Shown here one piece after another: positions 44,539 through 53,052 of a DNA stretch of 64,000 nt. A program made the translations under genes and the position numbers. The notes beneath the pieces are model-generated. The model made no database searches. It worked only from the letters and a program-made list of their open reading frames with translations, and had not been told where the DNA came from. The stretch's first letter is position 1, and each line of letters begins with the position of its first letter. Source of the DNA: DASSUW01 sp963792385 (GTDB lineage: Bacteria > Actinomycetota > Thermoleophilia > Solirubrobacterales > Solirubrobacteraceae); NCBI GenBank assembly GCA_963792385.1, contig CAWBVZ010000003.1, forward strand, positions 664,575-728,574. Direction: 5' to 3'.

Positions 44539-45918
44539 TCACGTGCCTCCGTTGCGCGGCCGGGAGTCCGGTCGCCAGGTACGGGTGGGGGATGCGCGGA
44601 AGACCACGATCAGGAAGACCGCCGCGATGAGCAGCGCAGCACCCGCAAATGCGAGGCTGACGCGATGTAGGGGACTGCCGTGCAGCAACAGCTCGATGGC
44701 GACAAACGTCACAGCGCCCGCCCCCCAGACGGCCGCAGCGGTGACACCCATCCCACGAGCCAGCACTGCCTGCGACAGCGTGGCACCGGCGAGATAGAAC
44801 CCGACGCCGGTCGCGAGAATCGTGAGATCGAGCCGGTCGACCTCGAAACCGGCCCCGTAGAGGATGCGCATCGACTCGACTCCGGCGATCGCGGTGCCCG
44901 CGGTGAGGGCCGCGGCGAACGCCAGCAGCACGCCGGTCGTCTTGAGGATTCGTCGGCGGAACGCCGCCTCGGCGCCGAGCGCCTGCGACATAGTGAGCGT
45001 GGGCAGCAGGGCGGCGGCGAAGCCCTGGAACAGGAACACGGGCGCACGCACGAGCATCGTGGCCGCGAAGACCGTGCCGGCGGCCGCGGCCGCGCCCGGA
45101 CCGCCCGCCAGCACGACCAGCAGCGCCCCGCCGGAGACAAGGATCTGGTCGGCCGCCGCGATCACCAGCGCAGGCGCGGCGAACGCGAGCGCGTGACGCA
45201 GCTGGAAGGCGCCGGCGGCCGCCCCCTCGAGACGACCGAGGATCGGGGCGTCGCCGTGACGGCGGTTCCGCCACACGCGATGCAGGAACGGAACGACAGC
45301 GCCGCCCACAGCGGCCACGGCGAGCGCGGCGGCCGCGACGGCAGGGGACGCGACGAAGAACAGTGGCAGTGCGAGAGCGACGCGGATGCCGCCGTCGGCC
45401 AGCAGCAGGAGCCCATAGCCGCCGAACCAGCTGAGGCCGCTCGCCAGCCCGCGCACGATGAACGAGAGCGCGTAGCCGGCGATGCCGAGCGCGAGCGCGA
45501 GCGTCAGGACGTCGTGACCGGCGAACAGCCGATCACCGATCCAGTCCCACCCGAGGAGCACGGCGACGGCCGCGACCGCCGCCACGACGGCGGCGAGGCG
45601 GACGGTCGAATGCACGACTGGCCGGGCGTCCTGCCCGTGCGCCACCCGCTCGGCGATCCCCCGCGAAAGCGTCTGCTCGATCGGCCTGAACAGCACCACG
45701 GAGACCAGGAACAGTGTCGCCCACAGCACGGCGATCGGGCCGTATTCGGCAGGCCCGAGCGCCCGCGCCGCGAGGGCGTTGAACGCATATGCGAGCACTC
45801 CGGAGGCGAGCGTGCCGACGGTCAGCATCGTCGTGCCGCGGCGACCCGGCTCGATCAGTCGGGCAACGATGCTGCGCGCGCTCCAGGTGGGCTGAGCGGG
45901 TACGTCGATAGCCGCCAT
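44539..45918 (-). CDS. Polysaccharide flippase (Wzx/MATE-like), intact
   Basis: Polytopic protein of 459 residues with about 12-14 membrane segments and no large soluble domain. The N-terminal TLASGVLAYAFNALAARALG, LGPAEYGPIAVLWATLFLV and repeated Ala-rich helices fit the oligosaccharide flippase superfamily. It would translocate lipid-linked repeats. I place the start at ATG 45918, with GGAG 11 bases upstream; GTG at 45930 is also in frame. The second flippase of the locus, at 20714, is broken, so this one may be the working copy if the shifts are real. It is followed four bases later by the giant surface-protein gene. Confidence 0.82.
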   Translation of the reverse strand: MAAIDVPAQPTWSARSIVARLIEPGRRGTTMLTVGTLASGVLAYAFNALAARALGPAEYGPIAVLWATLFLVSVVLFRPIEQTLSRGIAERVAHGQDARPVVHSTVRLAAVVAAVAAVAVLLGWDWIGDRLFAGHDVLTLALALGIAGYALSFIVRGLASGLSWFGGYGLLLLADGGIRVALALPLFFVASPAVAAAALAVAAVGGAVVPFLHRVWRNRRHGDAPILGRLEGAAAGAFQLRHALAFAAPALVIAAADQILVSGGALLVVLAGGPGAAAAAGTVFAATMLVRAPVFLFQGFAAALLPTLTMSQALGAEAAFRRRILKTTGVLLAFAAALTAGTAIAGVESMRILYGAGFEVDRLDLTILATGVGFYLAGATLSQAVLARGMGVTAAAVWGAGAVTFVAIELLLHGSPLHRVSLAFAGAALLIAAVFLIVVFRASPTRTWRPDSRPRNGGT

Positions 45919-45965
45919 CAGGACGTCCACTCCAGACGGTCGAGGTCACTCCGGCGCACAGCGAG

Positions 45966-45994
45966 GAGCATCCCGGCGTCACGCCGGGATGCTC
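45966..45994 (-). terminator. Perfect 13-bp hairpin after the epimerase gene
   Basis: GAGCATCCCGGCG and CGCCGGGATGCTC are separated by TCA and extended by CAGC/GCTG-like flanks. It lies 28 bases after the epimerase stop on the minus strand and just before the flippase start. No U tract follows. It probably ends or attenuates the wecC-to-epimerase transcript. Confidence 0.6.
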
Positions 45995-46021
45995 TGCTGG
46001 CAACGCTGTGCGCTGGGCGCG

Positions 46022-47027
46022 TCACGCGGCTGCGCGCTCCAGAACGCCCACGGCCCGCCGGTCGCGGTGCCACGCGACGGTCTCGATCAGGCCCTCGTCC
46101 AGCGACACCGAGGCGCGCACGCCGAGGACGGCCGCCATCTTGGTCGTGTCGGGGATGCGGCAGCGCACGTCCTGGTAGCGGCCGCCGATCTGCTCGTACG
46201 GGACGAAGCGGGCACGCAGCGGGCCGACGATGCCCATCGCGCGCTGCACCTCGACCGCCAGGCGGGCGATCGTGGTCGGCTCGTCGCCGCCCACATTGAT
46301 GACCTCGCCGCGGGCCTCGGGCCGGTCGAGCGCGGCGACGAAGCCGGCGACCGTGTCCTTCACGTAAGTGAACGTCCGGACCTGCCGGCCGTCACCGTGG
46401 ATATCGATCAGCTCGCCGTCGAGCAGACGCTCGATGAACGCCGCCTGGGGGCCGCCCCACCAGCTCGGGTGGTTGCGCGGGCCGTAGGAGCCGAAGAGCC
46501 GCAGGATCGTCACCTCGAGCCCCTGCTCCTCACGGAGCGCGAGCGCCATGTGCTCGTCGTAGAGCTTCGAGACGGCGTACGCCCAGCGGCGCGTGGTCGG
46601 CGGGCCGAGCGTCGAGCTGGTCGTCCTCGGCGAACGGCGGCGTCGCGTTGCCGTACACGTCGGAGGTGGACGAGATGATCACGTGCGAGTCCAGGGCGAG
46701 CGCGGCTTCGTACACCGACTCCGCGCCGGCCACGTTCGCCGCAAGCGTCTTGAGGGCCCCGCCGTAGCGCGGGATCTTCTCCGCGGCCAGGTGGACGATC
46801 GCGTCGCAGGGAGCGAACGTCTTCTTCAGTTCGCCCCGGTCGCGGCAGTCGAGCTCGTGGAACGTGAACTCCGGGTGCTGGAACATCGTGCCGAGGTTGG
46901 CGGGGCTTCCGTGCGAGAAGTCATCGATCCCGATGACGGTCCGGCCCTCGTCGAGCAGGCGCTCGGTGAGGTGGGAACCGATGAAGCCGGCGGCGCCCGT
47001 GACGCCGATGACTGACGGTCGCGTCAT
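46022..47027 (-). pseudogene. NAD-dependent sugar epimerase/dehydratase, one frameshift
   Basis: SDR-family nucleotide-sugar enzyme. ATG at 47027 with AAGGAG seven bases upstream gives MTRPSVIGVTGAAGFIGSHL. Motifs SSTSDVYGNATPPF and, after the shift, YAVSKLYDEHMA (catalytic Tyr and Lys) and RLFGSYGPR are present. Near 46611 the minus strand reads CAGCTCGACGCTCGG, where one extra G puts the reading out of frame; removing it restores QLTLGPPTTRRWAYAVSK. Restored length is about 335 residues, as expected for UDP-glucose 4-epimerase and related enzymes. One base error is the simplest explanation. The Shine-Dalgarno overlaps the stop of the upstream membrane-protein gene. Confidence 0.83.
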
Positions 47028-47031
47028 GCGT

Positions 47032-48831
47032 TTACTCCTTAGTCCAGACATCGAAGATGCGTGGGGTGGGGCCGGCGCCACGGAGGGTCACCTGGCGGGT
47101 GAAGTTCGAGCGCACCCAGCGGGCGAGCTCTTGGTCGAAGGTGGAGCCGAATGCTCCGTGGCCGTATTCAGTGAACGGACGGCGGTCGAGGATGGCCAGA
47201 CGAACGTCGCCAAGGCCGCGGATTGCTTCGTGTTCGGCGGCGGGGCCGTCGAGCGCACCGGGCAGGAGCGACAAGGTCGGAAGGGGGTCGGTACGCCCGG
47301 ACATTACGTAGAGGCCGGTGAGCTGAGGGCCGAGCAGCACCGGATCACCAGGCCGCGTGCGGTCCCTGATGACGTCGAGCGCGCCCTGGAGGGCGGGGGC
47401 GATCGCCGGGGCCGCCGACAGCGTGCCGTTGGCGGCACGGACGGTCGCCGTCTCGCCGCGGGCGTCGCGCACCGCGAGGGCGGTTCCCGCCACCACGAGA
47501 AAGGCGACGAAGGCCATCCCCAGCCCGCGTGCGAGCGGGGCGAACCGCGCCAGCTCCTCGCCGTGAAGCCACACGAGGAAGATCGCGGCGGCCGGCATCA
47601 CGTACGCCGACTTGGACGAGAAGACGGTCGCGTATGGGACGAACTGCCCGTAGACCGGCAGCGCGAGGACGACCAGCAGCGTGAGGAACGTCGCGAGCAG
47701 TCGCAGGCGGCTCTGGTCGACGTCGGCGGCGCGCCGGTACCGCGCCAGGACCACGCCCAGCGCGATCGCCGCGCCGGCCGGGATCCACGCGTACGCAAGA
47801 TCGAGCCGCGAGCGCACCGCTTCGGGGTTCGCCGCGAGCAGCGCGATTGCCGCAACGCCTGCGCCGACGATCAGAGCCTTCGCGGCGATCCCGCTCCGGC
47901 CGGGCCTCGCGGCCCAGGTACCGGCGATCACAAGCGCGGCGATGCCCGCCGCGTACGTCACCAGATGCACGATCAGCTCGATGACGCTCGACGCGGTGAG
48001 CGGTGCCGCGGCGCGGACGATGTTCTTGCCGGCCTCGGCGAGCTGGCCGACCGGGAACAGATTGCCGGTCAGCAGTTCCCGCGGGCCGACCGCTGCCGCG
48101 AATGCGCCGTAGGCGAGCAGCGGCACGCCGACGGCCGGCAGTGCGATAAGCGCGAGCGCGCGGCCGCGGCCGCGGCCGGCGGTGCGTCCGCGCAGCAGCA
48201 GCCAGGCGGCCAGCGCGATCCACCACGCTGCAATGGTCTCCGGCCGGGTAAGGGCACCGAGGCCCGCCGTCAGTCCCGCCGCGATCAGCCACGCCGACCG
48301 TTCCGTGCGCTCGTAGCGCACGAGCGCCAGGAGGCCGCCGAGGGCGAGCGCGATCGCCATCGGCGCCCCGACCGTGTGTGCCAGGACGACGCTCGTGTTG
48401 CCGGCGTCGAATGCGGCTGTGGCGGCGAGGGCGGCGGCTACGAGCGCTGGCAGCGGCGTCGTGAAGCTGCGGGCCAACGCGTACGTCAGGCCGACGATCG
48501 CGACGGCCAGCACCAGGCCGAGCGCCACGGCCGGCCCGACGCCGGCGCCGAAGGCGGCGTAGATGCCGCCCAGCACCAGAGGCCCGAGCGGCCCGTAGTA
48601 GTAGACGAAGTCGATATAGGGCAGCTGACCGTCCGCCACGCGGGAGGCGGCCAGCCAGTCGTAGCCGGTGTCGCTGCCGAGATCGCCCCAGCTGCCCCAC
48701 GTGAGGAACGCGAGGAAAGCGCAGCTGACCGCGAGGAAGGCCAGCGCCGGGACGTCGGCCGGCACAGCGCGAACGCGCGAGGCCACGCTGACGCGCGGCC
48801 GAGAGATTCGTGCGGTCGCGACCATGCTCAC
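47032..48831 (-). CDS. Polytopic membrane protein, glycosyltransferase-like (GT-C type)
   Basis: About 599 residues with roughly 12 membrane helices and a soluble C-terminal part of 110 residues. The first outer loop reads DLGSDTGYDWLAASRVADGQLPYIDFVYYYGP, with the acidic residues and Tyr-rich stretch seen in membrane mannosyl- and arabinosyltransferases of the GT-C class. GTG at 48831 overlaps the FAD-enzyme stop (GTGA) with AAGGG 10 bases upstream; ATG at 48825 is the alternative. Its place between sugar-modifying enzymes supports a role in adding a sugar outside the membrane, but that is inference. Confidence 0.72.
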   Translation of the reverse strand: MSMVATARISRPRVSVASRVRAVPADVPALAFLAVSCAFLAFLTWGSWGDLGSDTGYDWLAASRVADGQLPYIDFVYYYGPLGPLVLGGIYAAFGAGVGPAVALGLVLAVAIVGLTYALARSFTTPLPALVAAALAATAAFDAGNTSVVLAHTVGAPMAIALALGGLLALVRYERTERSAWLIAAGLTAGLGALTRPETIAAWWIALAAWLLLRGRTAGRGRGRALALIALPAVGVPLLAYGAFAAAVGPRELLTGNLFPVGQLAEAGKNIVRAAAPLTASSVIELIVHLVTYAAGIAALVIAGTWAARPGRSGIAAKALIVGAGVAAIALLAANPEAVRSRLDLAYAWIPAGAAIALGVVLARYRRAADVDQSRLRLLATFLTLLVVLALPVYGQFVPYATVFSSKSAYVMPAAAIFLVWLHGEELARFAPLARGLGMAFVAFLVVAGTALAVRDARGETATVRAANGTLSAAPAIAPALQGALDVIRDRTRPGDPVLLGPQLTGLYVMSGRTDPLPTLSLLPGALDGPAAEHEAIRGLGDVRLAILDRRPFTEYGHGAFGSTFDQELARWVRSNFTRQVTLRGAGPTPRIFDVWTKE

Positions 48832-50182
48832 GCCGCGATCGCCCTTGTGGCGTGATTGGCAAGCCGCTCGGTCAGCCCTTCGGCGAGGCGGTCGGCGACA
48901 CCGATGACGGCCTGACCGTTGACCAGTTCGGGGTAGACGTGCGCGCTCGACGCCATGGCGAGCCCGGCGCGGGGAAGAAATCCTGCTCGCGATCTGCACC
49001 GAGGACGTGGACGGGCTCGGCGACGCGGGCGCGTGCGACCTGCGCGGCGATGACGTCGGCCGGGTCGAACGCCGGGAAGATGGTGCGGACATGCTCGAAG
49101 TAGCGCTGGCGGATGTCGGCGCTCGATGCCTCAAGCTCCGGGCTGTCCGGGCTGACGTACTTCGGGACGTAGAGCAGCGTGCCGCCGACGCGTTCAGGAT
49201 CCACGACATGGGTCGATTCGACGACAGTGGTGAGCGGCACCGAGCGATCTGTGATGTTGAGCGAGTAGTAGGGGCTGATGCTCTTGCGCACGCGCGCAAC
49301 GAGGCACACGACGCCGAGGTAGCGGACGGGGTCGGGCGCGGAGCTGCTCCGCCAGCTCGTTCGCCAGCAGGCCCTCGAGGCCGGGCCGTAGCTGCGTGGT
49401 CACGATCCAGTCGTGCGGCCGGAAGCCGGTGTCGAGCACGACGCCGATCGCGCGGCCGTGCGACGAAGCGACGAAGCGAACCGGCGTCCTGGTGTGCACC
49501 TGGCCGCCGCGCTCGCGGATCGCCTCGCCGAGACGGTCCACCAGCACCTGGTAGCCGCCATCGATCGTGCCCATGACCTCCCGCGAGCTGCGGTCGCGTG
49601 TGCTTCGACATGCGGCGCGTGCGCGCCCACAGGTACGTGGCCGGAAGATCGCCGTACTGACCGTCGAACTTCGAGTCGAGTAGCGGCTGCCACAGGCGCG
49701 TCCACAGACTCTTGCCGCAGGTCCGTCGCAGCCACTCCTCGAGTGGCATCTGCTCGAGCTCGTCGTAGTCGGAACGGAGCTGACAGCGCGCAACGAACGT
49801 GCCGAGGCGCAGCTTGTCGACCGGGCCTAGGCCCGGGAACGTGAGCAGGTCCTTGGCGGACGACATCGAGGTCAGCCGGCCGGCCTGCCAGAAGCCGACC
49901 CCGGTGTGGCGGAAGCGGAACGCGTCGTCGCCGAGGCCGAGCTCGGCGGCGAGGCCGCGAACCCGGTCGTCGGTCGGGAGGACCACGTGGTAGTAGCTTG
50001 TCCACCCGGTGGCCGCCGAGGTCGACGGAGCCGGCGAGGCCGCCGAGTTCGCCGCTGCTCTCGTAGACCGACACGTTGATCCCCTGGCACGCCAGGCGGT
50101 ACGCCGCGGTCAGGCCGAGCAGACCGCCGCCGACGATGCCGACGCTCAGGCCATGCGGATGGATGCGCGAGAGATTGCTCAC
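48828..50182 (-). pseudogene. FAD-dependent amine-oxidase-like oxidoreductase, four frameshifts
   Basis: GTG at 50182 overlaps the stop of the GT2 gene and gives VSNLSRIHPHG, then the FAD-binding motif GIVGGGLLGLTAAYRLACQG and the ELGGLAGSV block. Shifts near 50000 (AAGCTACTAC), 49607, 49330 and 48970 break the frame; the first three are single extra bases, the last a missing base. In between the sequence is well conserved: YYHVVLPTDDRV, LLDSKFDGQYGDLP, VMGTIDGGYQVLVDRL, YYSLNITDRSVPLTTVVE, and the C-terminal FAD motif YPELVNGQAVIG. Restored length is about 450 residues. It resembles the NAD(P)/FAD protoporphyrinogen-oxidase-like proteins often found in polysaccharide loci. Substrate unknown. 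Confidence 0.8.
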
Positions 50183-50925
50183 GCCGGCGCCTTCAGCCGG
50201 ACCGCGACCTGACGCATCATCAGCCGGCCGTAGCCGGCGGCCGTGGGCAGGACCCGGAGCTTGCTGGCGCCGATCCTGCGCGAGGCATCCAGGTTGACCG
50301 GGACCTCGTAGACCATCGCGCCGAGGCGGACAAGCTTCATCAGAATCTCGGCCTTGCAAGCGAAGCCGGGCTCGCGGATGAAGCTGTCGCCATGCTGGGC
50401 GTAGCCGGCTCGCACCGCCTCGCTGCGGTAGACACGGAAGAACGAGGAGACGGTCCGGGCGTCGAGGCCCGACGTGTGGCGGATGGCGTACGCGGCTGCC
50501 TGGGAGAGGAAGCGCCGGTGCCGCCCGACGCCGATCAGCGCGCCGCCCGCGTGGACTGAGGCGAGCACGACGTCGAACCCGTCGATCGCCCGCTCCGTCA
50601 TCACATTCAGCGCGTCGAGGTCGCTCGTGGTGTCCGCTTCCAGCGTGACGATCAGGTCGTCATCGCTTGTCAGCTCCAGAGCGCGCCGCAAGCCTCGGTC
50701 GAACGCCCTGCCGGGACCCTGGTTCGGGATCTGGCGGAGCACCTCGACGGGTAGCGGGCCGTCGTACGCCTCCGCGACCGCAGCCGTGTCGTCAGAGGAG
50801 CCGTCGTCGACCAGCAGCAGCACGCCGTCGTCCTGCCACAGTTCGGGCCTGGACTCGAGGTCGGCGAGGAGGCGTGGGACGTTGCGCTCCTCGTTATAGG
50901 CCGGCACAACGAATACGACGCGCAT
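50179..50925 (-). CDS. Family 2 glycosyltransferase (dolichyl-phosphate mannose synthase-like)
   Basis: Protein of 248 residues. VVFVVPAYNEERNVPRLL, LLVDDGSSDDTAAV, PNQGPGRAFDRGLRRAL and VTLEADTTSD (DxD-like metal site) are typical of DPM1-type GT2 enzymes. EVPVNLDASRRIGASKLRV near the end matches the conserved VPI-x-F-x-R-GxSKL motif. No C-terminal membrane helices are attached. ATG at 50925 overlaps the stop of the priming transferase (TGATG). It could make a polyprenyl-phosphate sugar used by the membrane GT-C-like protein two genes on, which is an inference from order. Confidence 0.87.
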   Translation of the reverse strand: MRVVFVVPAYNEERNVPRLLADLESRPELWQDDGVLLLVDDGSSDDTAAVAEAYDGPLPVEVLRQIPNQGPGRAFDRGLRRALELTSDDDLIVTLEADTTSDLDALNVMTERAIDGFDVVLASVHAGGALIGVGRHRRFLSQAAAYAIRHTSGLDARTVSSFFRVYRSEAVRAGYAQHGDSFIREPGFACKAEILMKLVRLGAMVYEVPVNLDASRRIGASKLRVLPTAAGYGRLMMRQVAVRLKAPA

Positions 50926-52442
50926 CAGTACGCTCCCTGCTTGGCGAGCACGACCGGCAGGGTCTGGCAGAGGATCTTGACGTCCCACCAGAGCGACCAG
51001 TTCGTGACGTAGATGTAGTCCAGCTTCACCATCTCCTCGAAGGGGATGTCGTTCCGGCCGAGGACCTGCCAGAGGCCGGTGATCCCAGGCGTCGTCTCGA
51101 GCCGACGGCTTCCCCAACCCGTGATCAGCTCGGATTCGTGGACGACGAACGGCCGCGGGCCGACGAGGCTCATCTCGCCCTTGACGACGTTCCAGAGCTG
51201 CGGCAGCTCGTCGATGCTCCACTTGCGCAGTAGCCGGCCGACACGTGTGACGCGGGGGTCGTCGTGGATCTTGAAGAGCGGTCCGCCGCCCTCCATCTGG
51301 TTCAGGTGCGCGAGCTCGAAGCGCTTGGCCTCGGCGTCCTGCACCATCGTCCGGAACTTCACGATGTGGAACTCGCGCCCGCCGCGACCGTGACGTCGCT
51401 GCCGGAAGAACACAGGTCCCGGCGAGTCGAGCCGGATCGCAATGGCCGCAACGAGCAGCACCGGCGCGATCGCCAGCAGGCCGAGGCCGGCCGCGACGAC
51501 ATCGAAGCTGCGCTTGACCGCCCGCACCGAGCGCGAGAAGCGCATCGGGGGCAGGCTCACGACGGGCACGCCTTCGAGGTCCTCGATCGTCGCGTTGGAC
51601 GCGAAGAGCTCGTAGAAGTTGGGGATGATCGAGAGGTGCACCTCAGGCCGGCGGACCGCGCGCACCATCTCGACGAGGCGCTCGTGCGGCGTGTCGGAAG
51701 GCGCGAGCAGCACCCAGTCGATGTCGAGCTCGTCGACCAGACGGGTCAGGTCATCGGTGCGCCCGACGACACCCTCGACGCGCGGGTCGTCGTCGACGAA
51801 GCCAATCAGCTCGAGTCCGAACTCGGGGTGGCGCGCCAGCTTGCGCTTGACGAGATGCCCGACCTCGCCGGCGCCGACGATGAGCGTGCGGCGGGGTAGC
51901 AGCAGGCGCGGAAGTACCCACGTCCGGACGGCCCCACGGAGCGTCGGGACCAGGACGATGGCGACGGCGAGGAAGAGAACTGCCTCGACAGGCGTGTACA
52001 CGGACCAGTCGGCCGCCCGACGGAGCACCTGGCCGGCGAGCAGGTACACGAGCGATCCTGCCAGGAGCGCGTGAAAGAGCGTCGTGACCTCGTCGAAGGA
52101 GTTCGGTGAGATGGCGCGCGACTGGCTCTCGTAGAGGCGGTACGCCGCGAACAGCGAGATCCAGCCCAGAGGGGCCACCACGGCGAAGATGGCAAGCGCC
52201 CAACTCGGTCCGATGTACGCCGGCGGAGCCATCGACTCGGCGACGACCGTCATCACGCCCAGCGCGATGCCGATCGAGAGCAGGTCGGCCGCTACGAGTA
52301 GGCGGACGCGGCCGCGCGGAAGCCGGCGGCCCGGCTCGGCGCGTTCGCTGGGCTTGAGCTCGAGCGGTCGCGCCAGCGCCTCAGCGCCGGGCGCGCCGCC
52401 CACGAGCCGCAGCTTGTTCGCCTCAGCTGGCAAGCTTCTCAC
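50925..52442 (-). CDS. Undecaprenyl-phosphate sugar phosphotransferase (WbaP/WcaJ-like priming enzyme)
   Basis: Starts repeat-unit synthesis by moving a sugar-1-phosphate to undecaprenyl phosphate. The protein has 505 residues. Four to five N-terminal membrane segments (about 45-165) are followed by a Rossmann-like CoA-binding domain (TLIVGAGEVGHLVKRKL). The catalytic bacterial-sugar-transferase domain (about 305-505) has KRSFDVVAAGLGLL, FRQRRHGRGGREF, KFRTMV, the catalytic Asp-Glu in WSIDELPQL, LVGPRP and GITGLWQV. GTG at 52442 overlaps the response-regulator gene by 20 bases; a later GTG at 52403 would remove the overlap. Single-domain-plus-TM architecture is standard for EPS loci. Confidence 0.92.
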   Translation of the reverse strand: MRSLPAEANKLRLVGGAPGAEALARPLELKPSERAEPGRRLPRGRVRLLVAADLLSIGIALGVMTVVAESMAPPAYIGPSWALAIFAVVAPLGWISLFAAYRLYESQSRAISPNSFDEVTTLFHALLAGSLVYLLAGQVLRRAADWSVYTPVEAVLFLAVAIVLVPTLRGAVRTWVLPRLLLPRRTLIVGAGEVGHLVKRKLARHPEFGLELIGFVDDDPRVEGVVGRTDDLTRLVDELDIDWVLLAPSDTPHERLVEMVRAVRRPEVHLSIIPNFYELFASNATIEDLEGVPVVSLPPMRFSRSVRAVKRSFDVVAAGLGLLAIAPVLLVAAIAIRLDSPGPVFFRQRRHGRGGREFHIVKFRTMVQDAEAKRFELAHLNQMEGGGPLFKIHDDPRVTRVGRLLRKWSIDELPQLWNVVKGEMSLVGPRPFVVHESELITGWGSRRLETTPGITGLWQVLGRNDIPFEEMVKLDYIYVTNWSLWWDVKILCQTLPVVLAKQGAY

Positions 52443-53052
52443 CGACGAGCACGAGGTCGTGCATGTACGCGTACCGGGTCGCCTCCGTGCGATTGGAGAC
52501 GCCGAGCTTGCGGTAGGTGTTGGAGAGGTGGAACTTGACCGTCTGCTCGGTCACCCACAGCTCGCGCGCGATCCGGTTGTTGGTGTAGCCCTCAGCGGCC
52601 AGGCTGAGAATCTCCTTCTCCCGCTCGGTGAGCGGGCAGTCCTCCTGGTTGACCGCCGGGCGGGAGGCGCGGAAGCGCTGGACCACGTGGCCCTGCGAGA
52701 TCTCGCGCAGCAACGTGCCCATGCTGACCGGGTGCACGCTCTTGGAGATGACGCCGTCGGCGCCGGCCTCGAAGGCCTCGTTCAGCCACTCTTCGTCCAT
52801 CCGCATCGTGAGCAGCAGGCGCTTGGCGGTAGGGGCGTGCTCGGTCGCCTCGCGGAGACGGGCGATCGCGTTTTCAGGCAGTTGCATGTCGTCCACGACG
52901 ACCACGTCCGGCCGAAGCTCGGTCAACGCGGCGTCCGCGGGGGTGCGGCCGTCGATGAATCCGACGACCTGGAATCCCGCGGTCTGCCGCAGGGCGAGTC
53001 TGATTGCGTGAACCACAAACGAGTGATCCGCGACGATGACCAAGCGCTTCAT
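52423..53052 (-). CDS. NarL/LuxR-family response regulator
   Basis: Transcription regulator of 209 residues. The receiver domain (1-120) has phospho-acceptor Asp in PDVVVVDDMQLP and Lys in VISKSV. However, the acidic pocket reads IVADHSF, with Ala in place of the first Asp. The LuxR-type helix-turn-helix (about 140-200) has PLTEREKEILSLAAEGYTN and VTEQTVKFHLSNTYRKLGV. It starts inside the wecC stop (ATGA) and is embedded in the glycan operon, so it probably controls polysaccharide or surface genes. No cognate kinase gene is adjacent. Confidence 0.9.
   Translation of the reverse strand: MKRLVIVADHSFVVHAIRLALRQTAGFQVVGFIDGRTPADAALTELRPDVVVVDDMQLPENAIARLREATEHAPTAKRLLLTMRMDEEWLNEAFEAGADGVISKSVHPVSMGTLLREISQGHVVQRFRASRPAVNQEDCPLTEREKEILSLAAEGYTNNRIARELWVTEQTVKFHLSNTYRKLGVSNRTEATRYAYMHDLVLVGEKLAS

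Noticed and set aside
42831..48855. Very long plus-strand open frames (599 and 663 codons) opposite the giant protein and the membrane protein
   Set aside because: High-GC antisense shadows: low-complexity composition, no ribosome binding site and no family motifs; the minus-strand genes are convincing.
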